Part shown: piece by piece, positions 33,385-41,113 of the stretch | Layout: each line of letters starts with the position of its first letter | Numbering within the stretch: position 1 is the first letter of the stretch | DNA from: Aridibacter famidurans | Lineage (GTDB): Bacteria > Acidobacteriota > Blastocatellia > Pyrinomonadales > Pyrinomonadaceae | Direction of reading: 5' to 3' | Length of the DNA stretch: 64,000 nt | Assembly (NCBI GenBank): GCA_024103495.1 | Contig: JAGFIQ010000030.1 | Span: forward strand, 27,132-91,131 | Made by a program: the position numbers and the translations under genes | The notes under the pieces: generated by a model | The model's database searches: none | The model's input: only the letters and a program-made list of their open reading frames with translations | What the model was told of the DNA's origin: nothing

Positions 33385-33954
33385 TCAGTGGCCCTTCTTC
33401 TTTGGGTTGCCCTTTGCCTTCGCTTCTTCCTTTTCCTCTTCTTTCTCAAGCACCGCGCTGTGGTGTCCGCAGGCGGCCACGATAAGCTTCTCGACCTTCT
33501 TCTCGATCTTCTTCTCGCTGCCGTCCTCCGCGCTCCGGAGCTCGGAAACGATAAGGAACTTGGCTTTCTCAAGCAGGCTCTGCTCGCGGAACGAAAGTTT
33601 CTTCTCGGTGCTGAGATACGTCAACTTCTTGAGCACGTCAGCCGCTTCGAAGATGTCGCCCGACTGGAGCTTTTCGTTGAACTCCCTTGAGCGGACCTTC
33701 CAGTCGCTCGAGACCTTGTCAAAATCTTCTCCGAGATAATCCAAAAGGCTTTTGCACTGCTTGGTTCCGATTATGGGACGGAGGCCGACTGCTTCGGCGT
33801 TAGCGGTGGGCACGAAGATCGTTGAGTTGTCGCTCAATACCCGCAGTGAGTAAAACTTCATCTGATTGCCTGCGATCGATTTCTTTTCGATGTCCTCGAC
33901 CATGCAGACTCCCTGGTTCGGATAGGAGACCTTCTGTCCAACGCTGAGTTCCAT
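33385..33954 (-). CDS. CarD-family transcriptional regulator
   Basis: 189 residues. The N-terminal Tudor-like RNA polymerase-interaction domain begins MELSVGQKVSYPNQGVCMVEDIEKK and continues FYSLRVLSDNSTIFVPTANAEAVGLRPI. The helical DNA-binding domain follows (DWKVRSREFNEKLQSGDIFEAADVLKKL, FREQSLLEKAKFLIVSEL). The C-terminal 35 residues are a Lys/Glu-rich tail not needed in CdnL proteins. It should stabilise open complexes at many promoters. A leader of about 90 nt and a strong extended -10 promoter lie upstream. Confidence 0.92.
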   Translation of the reverse strand: MELSVGQKVSYPNQGVCMVEDIEKKSIAGNQMKFYSLRVLSDNSTIFVPTANAEAVGLRPIIGTKQCKSLLDYLGEDFDKVSSDWKVRSREFNEKLQSGDIFEAADVLKKLTYLSTEKKLSFREQSLLEKAKFLIVSELRSAEDGSEKKIEKKVEKLIVAACGHHSAVLEKEEEKEEAKAKGNPKKKGH

Positions 33955-34052
33955 ATTCTTTCCTCCACTCGAGTTCTTTACGCGGCAAAAATGAGGGGGT
34001 GCGGACCTGAAAATACCGATCCGCCTTTTGGGCTAAATGCTTGAATAGAGTA

Positions 34053-34058
34053 ATTATA
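34053..34058 (-). promoter_or_regulatory. extended -10 promoter of the carD-like gene
   Basis: On the minus strand TGCTATAAT: a perfect TATAAT at 34053-34058 with an upstream TG. No good -35 is present, as expected for an extended -10 promoter. Confidence 0.55.
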
Positions 34059-34120
34059 GCACAAAATTGCGGGCTTCCGAAGGATTTTTTCCGGAGGGGT
34101 CCCGAGAGGACGTGAACGGG

Positions 34121-35197
34121 TCAATCGTCAGCCTTGGGAAGCTCGATCCTGAAGGTCGAGCCCTCTCCCAGGACGGACGATACGGTGACCTCGCCACCGT
34201 GCAGCCTCGCGAGATGCTTGACGATGGCGAGTCCGAGACCGGTTCCGCCCACCTCCCTGGTCCGCGCGCGGTCGATCCTGTAAAACCGCTCGAAGATCCT
34301 CTGGAGGTGTTCGCGCAGGATGCCTTCGCCGGTGTCCGACACCTCGATGATCTGGCTTTCCGGAGAATCGACGCAGCGCACTGTCACCGTTCCTTCGGCC
34401 GAGTTGAACTTGATCGCGTTGTCGATGAGGTTCGTGAGCATCTGCTCGAGCCGGATAATGTCGGCGTACACACGGACGCCGGGTTCGATCTCGTTCACGA
34501 GATAAATGTCGCGTTCCTCGGCCTTCGCCGAAAGGCTCGCGAACACCTCGCGCACAAGGCCGTTCAGGTCGAGTTTCTTGGGCTCGATGCGCACGTTCCC
34601 CGATTCGATCGAAGAAAGCTCGGAGATGTCGTCGATCAGGTGCCGCATACGTTCGGCATTCTTGCGAATGACCGAAAGGAACCGGCGTTTGTTCGCGTCG
34701 TCGTCGATGGCGCCGTCCTCGAGCGTTTCGACGAAGGCGAGGATCGAGGTGAGGGGAGTCCGGAGCTCGTGCGAGATGTTTGAAAGAAAGACCTGCCGGA
34801 CACGCTCAAGATGCTCGATCTGGGTGATATCGTAGAAGACCCCTATCGCCCTTCTCGCGTCTTCCGCTTCAAACGGGACGACACGAACCTCATACACTTT
34901 TCGGTCCTGATCGATCAGCTCGATCCTTACGACCGAAGACTTGCCGTTCTTCAGCGCCCGGTCGAACGCCTCGTGAAGGCCGAAGTCCCGTATCACTTCG
35001 GTGATCCGTTTTCCCACCAAAGGTTCATCTTTTCGGGCGAACGCGAGGCGGGCGGGTTCATTGGCGGAAAGGACACGCAGGTTGTCGGAAACGATGATAA
35101 GGCTTTCCCGAAGCGCGTCCAGCACGCCGGAAGGATCGGGCCGTTCGGGTTCGGGATCGGCGTCGGTCTTTGTGAAGAGGGTCCCCAGCAAGGTCAT
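34121..35197 (-). CDS. PAS-containing sensor histidine kinase (PhoR-like)
   Basis: 358 residues from the ATG at 35195-35197; an earlier in-frame start (35263) would overlap the regulator gene. A PAS domain covers about 22-125 (SLIIVSDNLRVLSANEPARLAF). The dimerisation/phosphoacceptor helix has H143 in NISHELRTPLTSIL, and the ATP-binding domain has the N box LTNLIDNAIKFN, G1 VSDTGEGI and G2 VGGTGLGLAIVKHL. No membrane segment is visible, so it senses a cytosolic signal or a partner. It is transcribed behind the response regulator (31-bp gap). PhoR-like by order and domains, but phosphate sensing is not shown. Confidence 0.88.
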   Translation of the reverse strand: MTLLGTLFTKTDADPEPERPDPSGVLDALRESLIIVSDNLRVLSANEPARLAFARKDEPLVGKRITEVIRDFGLHEAFDRALKNGKSSVVRIELIDQDRKVYEVRVVPFEAEDARRAIGVFYDITQIEHLERVRQVFLSNISHELRTPLTSILAFVETLEDGAIDDDANKRRFLSVIRKNAERMRHLIDDISELSSIESGNVRIEPKKLDLNGLVREVFASLSAKAEERDIYLVNEIEPGVRVYADIIRLEQMLTNLIDNAIKFNSAEGTVTVRCVDSPESQIIEVSDTGEGILREHLQRIFERFYRIDRARTREVGGTGLGLAIVKHLARLHGGEVTVSSVLGEGSTFRIELPKADD

Positions 35198-35228
35198 AAT
35201 GCAGATCAGGCGGCCCTGCGGCCCGGCT

Positions 35229-35918
35229 TCAGGCCTTGAAGCCGACAAATCTATAGCCGACACCGACGACGGTCTCGATGCAGTCTCCGCATTCGCCGAG
35301 TTTTTGCCGAAGACGCCTTATGTGAACGTCCAGCGTTCTCGTGTCGCCGAAGTAGCTGTATCCCCAGACATTGTCGAGCAGGTTCTGGCGGGTCGCAACC
35401 CGGCCCGTGTTCTTGGTCAGATAACTGAGAAGCGTGAACTCCTTGCGTGTAAGCCTGACCTCGTCGCCGTCGCAGTACACCCGCATATCGACGAAATCTA
35501 CGCTCAGGCGGCCGTCCTCGTACTTCTGAACAGAGTCGGAATCCACGCGGCGAAGCACCGCCCTGACTCTCGCGATGACCTCTTTCACCGAAAAAGGCTT
35601 AGTAATGTAATCGTCCGCGCCGGTATCGAGGCCTTCGATCTTGTCGCCTTCGGCCGCCTTTGCCGTTAGCATGATCACCGGCATTTTCTTTGTTAGAGGC
35701 TCGCGGCGAAGCCTTCTGCAGAGCTCGACGCCGGACATGCCGGGGAGCATCAGGTCAAGGAGCAGAAGCGAAGGAGCGCGATTCTCATCGAGGGCCATTC
35801 TGAGTCCCTTCTCGCCCGATTCGGCGATCCTTACCTTGAAGCCCTCCCGTTCGAAGTTGTAACGGAGACTCTCGGCGATGTCCGCCTCGTCCTCGACAAT
35901 CAAAATATAGTGCTTCAT
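35229..35918 (-). CDS. OmpR/PhoB-family response regulator
   Basis: 229 residues. The receiver domain (1-120) has the acidic pair in VEDEAD, the phosphoacceptor D55 in LLLLDLMLPGMSG, and K107 in YITKPFS. The DNA-binding winged helix (about 130-227) has LTRKEFTLLSYLTKNTGRVATRQNLLDNVWGYSYFGDTRTLDVHIRRLRQKLG and VVGVGYRFVGF. A Pho-box-like pair lies upstream (36015-36031), which fits self-regulation. The cognate kinase follows. Confidence 0.93.
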   Translation of the reverse strand: MKHYILIVEDEADIAESLRYNFEREGFKVRIAESGEKGLRMALDENRAPSLLLLDLMLPGMSGVELCRRLRREPLTKKMPVIMLTAKAAEGDKIEGLDTGADDYITKPFSVKEVIARVRAVLRRVDSDSVQKYEDGRLSVDFVDMRVYCDGDEVRLTRKEFTLLSYLTKNTGRVATRQNLLDNVWGYSYFGDTRTLDVHIRRLRQKLGECGDCIETVVGVGYRFVGFKA

Positions 35919-36014
35919 AAATCACCGCGAAGGCGTCGGATACAGCTTGGCCCGGGACCCTTTCAGATCAAGCTCCAAGCTTATTTCGTGTGACTTAACT
36001 GCACTTTACGAAAA

Positions 36015-36031
36015 TGTGAACAAAGTGTTAA
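36015..36031 (-). promoter_or_regulatory. possible Pho-box pair upstream of the response regulator
   Basis: On the minus strand TTAACA, five bases (CTTTG), then TTCACA: two TT(A/C)ACA half-sites 11 bp apart, the spacing of PhoP/PhoB-type boxes. It lies about 100 bp before the regulator start. There are only two half-sites, so the call is weak. Confidence 0.35.
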
Positions 36032-36053
36032 TTGTGTAACAGGTATTCCGGTT

Positions 36054-36548
36054 TCAACCGCCCATCTCTTCCTTGGGAATAAACAGTTCCCGCAGCATAC
36101 CCTTGCCGCGTTCCGTTTCGGACCAGACCGAGATTTCGAGATCGATGACCGCAAGCGCGGCCGTCGGAAAGCGAGGGTGCTCTCCTGTAAGCGCCCCGAC
36201 CAGGTCTTCGAACCCGGGGTTGTGACCGACGATCATCGCCGTGTCAGCGGAATCCTCGAAATCCGCGATGATGTACGCCAGCGTGTTGGCGCCGGCTCCG
36301 TAAACTCGCTCGTCAAACTCCAGCTCGGCGTCGAATCCGCCTGCCTCCGCCGCCAGCCGGGCGGTGGTCTTTGCGCGTTTCGCCGGGGAAGACACGATCA
36401 CGTCCGGGACAAGGCCCTTCGAGCGCATCAGCTCGCCCATGTACGGAGCCGCCTTCTCACCGCGTTTGTTCAATGGCCGTTCGAAATCCGGAAGTTCCGG
36501 ATAATCCCAGCTCGATTTGGCGTGCCTTAGCACCAGAAGGGTTTTCAT
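36054..36548 (-). CDS. sixA: phosphohistidine phosphatase SixA
   Basis: 164 residues from the ATG at 36546-36548. It belongs to the histidine phosphatase superfamily, with catalytic His in LLVLRHAKSSW (H9) and the second His in MIVGHNPGFEDL. SixA removes phosphate from phosphohistidine in phosphotransfer proteins. Its start lies 5 bp after the CBS-domain gene, so they form a two-gene operon. The longer in-frame extension upstream is Arg/Asp-rich antisense of the CBS gene and was rejected. Confidence 0.9.
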   Translation of the reverse strand: MKTLLVLRHAKSSWDYPELPDFERPLNKRGEKAAPYMGELMRSKGLVPDVIVSSPAKRAKTTARLAAEAGGFDAELEFDERVYGAGANTLAYIIADFEDSADTAMIVGHNPGFEDLVGALTGEHPRFPTAALAVIDLEISVWSETERGKGMLRELFIPKEEMGG

Positions 36549-36553
36549 AAGGT

Positions 36554-37012
36554 CTATCCGGCGATCTCGGTCAGGACGATCGGGCTCGGAGCCGAGATCT
36601 CCCGAAGTGCCGAGAGCAGTTTCTTTCTTAGCTTCTTGTTCTTTTTTGCCGCGGCGGCGATGTCCGCGATCGAGATCACACCGACGAGCGCGCGGTCCCG
36701 ATCGACGACCGGAAGGCGCCTGACGCGGCGCTTTTTCATTTTCGAGATCGCCTTCTCCAATTTGTCCGAGGGCGAACAAACGGCGGGATCTTCTGACGCT
36801 GCATCCGATACGGGAATAGCACTCAGTGCGGCGCCGCGTCTTTGCGCGGCAAGAACGATATCGCGGTCGGTTACGGTTCCGACTACCTTGTCCTCCTCGA
36901 CCACCGGAACCATTCCGCAGTCAAACCTGCGCATCGTCTCCGCTGCTGCCGCGAGCGTGTCTCCCGGAGAGCAGGATCCCGGAGAGCGCGTCATTATCTT
37001 TGATATCTTCAT
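36554..37012 (-). CDS. CBS-domain pair protein
   Basis: 152 residues. Two CBS domains: about 1-60 (MKISKIMTRSPGSCSPGDTLAAAAETMRRFDCGMVPVVEEDKVVGTVTDRDIVLA in outline) and about 65-125 (KAISKMKKRRVRRLPVVD, LVGVISIADIA). Such stand-alone pairs bind adenine nucleotides and sense energy state. The C-terminal tail is hydrophobic and short. It is transcribed before sixA and is divergent from ppx. Confidence 0.88.
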   Translation of the reverse strand: MKISKIMTRSPGSCSPGDTLAAAAETMRRFDCGMVPVVEEDKVVGTVTDRDIVLAAQRRGAALSAIPVSDAASEDPAVCSPSDKLEKAISKMKKRRVRRLPVVDRDRALVGVISIADIAAAAKKNKKLRKKLLSALREISAPSPIVLTEIAG

Positions 37013-37060
37013 TCTTCAATCCGCAGGGCTCCCCGATAAGGTGGCCCCGCACTTTTTACG

Positions 37061-37083
37061 ATTCTAGCTTTAGGGTCTAGAAT
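37061..37083. promoter_or_regulatory. palindrome between CBS and ppx genes, possible operator
   Basis: ATTCTAG (37061-37067) and CTAGAAT (37077-37083) form a perfect inverted pair ending 8 bases before the ppx start. It could be an operator or a small hairpin over the ribosome site. Confidence 0.35.
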
Positions 37084-37091
37084 ATCAAAAG

Positions 37092-38651
37092 ATGAAGACC
37101 ACACGGCTCGCAGCCATCGACATCGGCTCAAACTCCCTGAAACTTGCTGTAGTCGAGGCGGCTTCGACGGATTCGTTCACGATGATCGCTGAGGACCGCG
37201 AGCGGGTCAGACTCGGCCACGGCACCCTCCAGAACCACATACTTTCAGAAGAGGCGTTCGAGCAGTCCAGGGAGGCCGTTTCGCGGTTCAAGTCGATCGC
37301 CGACAACCGCGAGACGGACGCGCTCCTGGCGGTTGCGACCGCTTCGGTCCGCGAGGCGAGAAACGCTTCCAGATTCGTTGACGAGCTTGAGCGCCGGACG
37401 GGCGTGAGGGTGGAGGTGCTTTCTTCGATCGAAGAAGCCAGGCTTATCGGGCTGGCGGTCGCGGAATACTTCGGAGGGCTCTACTCCTCGATCCTCAACA
37501 TCGACATCGGCGGCGGCTCGACCGAGGTTTCGCTGATGGAGAACGGCGAGCCCAGGAAGCTCTTCTCGATGAAGCTCGGCGCTGTCGGACTCACGGAAAG
37601 ATTCCTCTTGAGCGATCCGCCGGCACAGAAAGAGATAAAGCGTCTTCGAAAGGAGATCCGCTTTGCGATGACCCAGCCGCAGCGAAAAATAAAAGGCGAG
37701 AAGTGGCAGGTCGCGTCGGGAACGTCGGGAACGATCAAGGCAGTCTCGATGCTGATCGCCGGTTCGCCGAGCCCCGAGGATGTCTACACACCTCCTATCG
37801 AGATTGCCGATCTGATCGAGCTTAATTCGAGACTGAAGGGAATGACGCTTGAGGAACGCTCGGCGATCGAGGCGATCAACGAGCGGCGTGCGGAGGTGAT
37901 CGTCGCCGGTGCGCAGATCCTTGAAGGCGTAATGAAAAGCCTGGATATCGACACCGTTGTGCCGTGCCCGTATGCTCTGCGGGAAGGCGTGATCATCGAC
38001 CATCTTCGCGAGATGGCGACCGCGGAGCTTCCGCCCGTGCCTGACGTCGAGGACCTGAAACTTCGCGACGTGTTCGCCGTCGGAAGGCGGTTCGGATACG
38101 AAGAGAACCACGCGCTGCAGGTCGCTTCGATCGCGGAGACGATCTTTGACGGCCTCGCGCCGCACTTCGACCTGAACCGGCACGACAGAACGCTGCTATC
38201 GGCGGCGGCGCTTCTGCACGATGTCGGTTATCACATCTCGCACGAGTCGCACCACAAGCACTCGCTCTACCTGATCAAGAATTCGGAGATGACGGGATTC
38301 TCGGAATCGGAAAAGGCCGTGATCGCGAACATCGCCCGGTACCACAGGAAGTCCCTGCCCAGCAGGTCTCATCCCGATTACGCGGCGCTCGACAAGCGCG
38401 ACAAATCGACCGTCAGAAAGCTGAGTTCGATCCTGAGGCTCGCGGACGGGCTGGACCGGACCTACAAGAGCCGCGTTAGAGAAATTAAGGCGGAAAAAGA
38501 AGGGGATACGGTGACTCTCGCGCTGGTCAGCGAAAGGGACATTTCGAACGAGGTCTACGCGACAAAAATGAAGCGGCACGCGTTCGAAAGAACCTTCAAG
38601 TGCCGCCTGAACGTGGTCCAGTCACATCCCGTCCGGAAAATGACGGTATGA
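37092..38651 (+). CDS. ppx: exopolyphosphatase Ppx/GppA family protein
   Basis: 519 residues. The N-terminal ASKHA phosphatase half (about 1-300) has AAIDIGSNSLKLAV, LLAVATASVREARN, and the phosphate loop NIDIGGGSTEVSL. The C-terminal half (about 310-490) is an HD-type helical domain with LLHDVGYHISHESHHKHS. The reaction is removal of phosphate from polyphosphate or conversion of pppGpp to ppGpp. Together with the PhoB-like pair and sixA it makes a small phosphate-themed neighbourhood, although they are not one operon. Confidence 0.92.
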   Translation: MKTTRLAAIDIGSNSLKLAVVEAASTDSFTMIAEDRERVRLGHGTLQNHILSEEAFEQSREAVSRFKSIADNRETDALLAVATASVREARNASRFVDELERRTGVRVEVLSSIEEARLIGLAVAEYFGGLYSSILNIDIGGGSTEVSLMENGEPRKLFSMKLGAVGLTERFLLSDPPAQKEIKRLRKEIRFAMTQPQRKIKGEKWQVASGTSGTIKAVSMLIAGSPSPEDVYTPPIEIADLIELNSRLKGMTLEERSAIEAINERRAEVIVAGAQILEGVMKSLDIDTVVPCPYALREGVIIDHLREMATAELPPVPDVEDLKLRDVFAVGRRFGYEENHALQVASIAETIFDGLAPHFDLNRHDRTLLSAAALLHDVGYHISHESHHKHSLYLIKNSEMTGFSESEKAVIANIARYHRKSLPSRSHPDYAALDKRDKSTVRKLSSILRLADGLDRTYKSRVREIKAEKEGDTVTLALVSERDISNEVYATKMKRHAFERTFKCRLNVVQSHPVRKMTV

Positions 38652-38660
38652 TCTCTCAGC

Positions 38661-40991
38661 CTACTCTGCGCCGGTTCGAATTACGGCGACGAACGGGTGA
38701 GCTTCCGCAAGTTCCTTTTCCGGGAGCGTGTCAACCGCAACCCTGACCGGCTTCGCTCCGACGTTGCTCTTGAACCGGCCTTCGAGATCGTAAAGCCTTC
38801 GATACTGCGCCGAGTTCCTGATCACTCCCTTAACATATCCCCGGGTCTCGTTGAACGGGATCTTCTCGACGAATTCGTCGATCTCCTCCGGCAGAGAGCG
38901 CTGCCAGCTGACCATCCTGCCGGGTCCGGCATTGTACGCCACGGACATATACTCGATACGGCCGTACTTCGAGAGCTGCTCTCGCATATATGCCGTTCCG
39001 AGCTCGATGTTCAGCGACGGCTGATAAAGCGCGTCGGCAGTGATCGAAGTGGCGTTGGCCCCGTACTTGCGGGCCATCAATCTCGCGGTCGGGATCAGCA
39101 GCTGCATCAATCCGTAGGCGTTCGCCGATGAACGCGCCCGGGCGTTGAAGATCGTCTCCTGCCTGATTAGGCCGGCGACGTTGTAAGGATCCAGGCTCCG
39201 CTTCTTAGCCCAGTACCTGATCTCGTTCCAGTTCGTCAGCGGGTAAAAGATGTCCCATTCGTCGCGCGTCATCTCTTCAGGGAACATCTGTGCGTAATCC
39301 GGATAGCTCTTCGCGAGCGTAAGAAGCGCGTTCACGTTGTCGCCTTTCAGCCTGTAATGCTGTGCGAGAGCAAGGTTCACGCTCGGGCTGTTCTCGGCGG
39401 TCTCGCCTGCGGCCTTCAGCTCATGGACCGACCAGTCAAAAAGCCCGATCTCGCTGAGGTCCGCGCCTCTTTTCAGCCTTGCCAATTCTCGCTCGCCCGT
39501 CGATTCGGCGGCGACCGTAACGACTTTGAGATTCCTGACCGCGTCCCCGACAAGGGTTCCTTCCGGGAAGTCCTTTGTGCCTTGGCACTTGCCGTCCCTT
39601 CGAAGTTTTGTAAGCCGGTCGAGAGCAAGGTATCCGTACCAGTTCGCGCCGTAACGGAATGCGGTGCCGTCGTAAAGCGCGCACGCCTCATTGATCTTTC
39701 CGGCGCGTTCCGAATCGCGGGCCGCCCAGTATCCCGTCTGGCCCCGGAACGTGTTGTCCTTGTCAACGTATCTTGCGAGGTGCTCCGTCAGCATCCGTGA
39801 CGAGATCTCGAAGTTTCCGGATTCGTGCTGAAGCCAGGCGAGTTCGAACTGTGCTCTCGCCACGTCGATCGCATTCGGATAGGCAGCGACGGCGGCAGAA
39901 AGAAGGTCGGATTCGTCGGATCTTCGCCGCTGGTCGCGAGCTTCCATTCCCGCGTCGATCATCGCCTTCGGGGTCCAGTCGTTAACGGGAAAGTCCTTCC
40001 GCATCTTAGCGATCAACGCCTTCGCTTCGGGCCATTGGCGGAGGGAGGCGTATCCGACTGCGACCTGATAGTGAGCTTCCGGCGCGGCATCTGAGTTCGG
40101 CGAAAGCCCTTCGAGAAGCGCCGCCGCTTCGGATGCCTTCTTGGCTTTCGAAAGCGCGGTTATGCGCTTCAGTCTGACGCGGTCGTCGACGGCCGCCGGA
40201 AAAGACTCGGAAAGCTTCGCAAAAGCGTCGGCCGATCCCTCGTAGTTACGAACCGAAAACAGGTCGTTAGCCCGGGCCAGAAGATCTTCGGCAGATCTCG
40301 GTTCCGGATCCTCCCCAAGCTCCTTCAGACGTGCCAGGGCTTCCTTGCTGGCTTCCGTACCGGCGGCGTAGAAATACGCGCGGCGAAGATAGGCGACGGC
40401 GTCGGCAGCACGTCCGGACCTCTCAAGCGAATTGGCCGTAAGCATCACCGCCTCTCCGTCATTTGCGCGCACGAGTTCAGAAAGCAGCTCCGGGACCTTA
40501 TCGGCGCCTCCGTTCGAGAGAAGGCTTCTCGCCCAGAGGATCTTCGCTTCCCTGACCCTGATCGAATCCCGGTACTTCCTGATCAACTCGGAAAACGCCT
40601 GTTGCGCCTCTGCCTGCCGTCCGGCGGCGATCAGCGCCTTTCCACGAAGCCACAGCGCGTAATCGCCGAGCGACGTGAGCTCGCTGAACGTATCCGACTC
40701 CAAAAGCGCCGCCGCTCCCGCGTGATCGCCCTTTTCGATCCTGATATGAGCGCGAAGAAGCCTTGCAAGCGCGCCTGCGCGGGTGCCAGCGTTCCTTCCC
40801 TCGATATCCGCCACGACCGACTCAGCCGGCAGACTGCCGGAAGCCATCAACGCGCGAACGGTGGCCAGCTCCGCAGACGGATTGGGCTGGGCGGTACACG
40901 CGACAGTGAACAGCGCGATAAGTAAGACCGGAAGGATCAGCGAGCTGAAAAGGCTTCGGGAACAGGTGCGGGCGGTGGATCTGTGCTTCAT
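38661..40991 (-). CDS. soluble lytic murein transglycosylase
   Basis: 776 residues. A signal peptide (SRSLFSSLILPVLLIALFTVACTAQ) with a possible lipobox Cys (TVACTAQ) puts it at the outer membrane or periplasm. The middle, about 40-560, is a superhelix of TPR-like repeats (for example YLRRAYFYAAGTEASKEAL). The C-terminal SLT domain, about 605-730, has the catalytic Glu in GLIRQETIFNARARS and NAYGLMQLLIPTARLMA, and VAYNAGPGRM. It cleaves the glycan strands of peptidoglycan. Layout and length match Slt70-like enzymes. Confidence 0.92.
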   Translation of the reverse strand: MKHRSTARTCSRSLFSSLILPVLLIALFTVACTAQPNPSAELATVRALMASGSLPAESVVADIEGRNAGTRAGALARLLRAHIRIEKGDHAGAAALLESDTFSELTSLGDYALWLRGKALIAAGRQAEAQQAFSELIRKYRDSIRVREAKILWARSLLSNGGADKVPELLSELVRANDGEAVMLTANSLERSGRAADAVAYLRRAYFYAAGTEASKEALARLKELGEDPEPRSAEDLLARANDLFSVRNYEGSADAFAKLSESFPAAVDDRVRLKRITALSKAKKASEAAALLEGLSPNSDAAPEAHYQVAVGYASLRQWPEAKALIAKMRKDFPVNDWTPKAMIDAGMEARDQRRRSDESDLLSAAVAAYPNAIDVARAQFELAWLQHESGNFEISSRMLTEHLARYVDKDNTFRGQTGYWAARDSERAGKINEACALYDGTAFRYGANWYGYLALDRLTKLRRDGKCQGTKDFPEGTLVGDAVRNLKVVTVAAESTGERELARLKRGADLSEIGLFDWSVHELKAAGETAENSPSVNLALAQHYRLKGDNVNALLTLAKSYPDYAQMFPEEMTRDEWDIFYPLTNWNEIRYWAKKRSLDPYNVAGLIRQETIFNARARSSANAYGLMQLLIPTARLMARKYGANATSITADALYQPSLNIELGTAYMREQLSKYGRIEYMSVAYNAGPGRMVSWQRSLPEEIDEFVEKIPFNETRGYVKGVIRNSAQYRRLYDLEGRFKSNVGAKPVRVAVDTLPEKELAEAHPFVAVIRTGAE

Positions 40992-41052
40992 CTGGATCGC
41001 TCCTTTGCGGAAAAACTAGTGCGGCGGAACCGTTCGCGGAGGCTCTCGGGGT

Positions 41053-41092
41053 CAAAAGAAAAAGGCCGCTCGACATTATATCAAACGGCCTT
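41053..41092 (-). terminator. rho-independent terminator of the acidic-protein gene
   Basis: On the minus strand AAGGCCG, a 17-nt loop, CGGCCTTT and then TTCTTTT. It lies 20 bp after the stop codon. The loop contains GATATAATG, a possible -10 for slt. Confidence 0.75.
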
Positions 41093-41113
41093 CGCGAACA
41101 AAGAAAACTGAGC

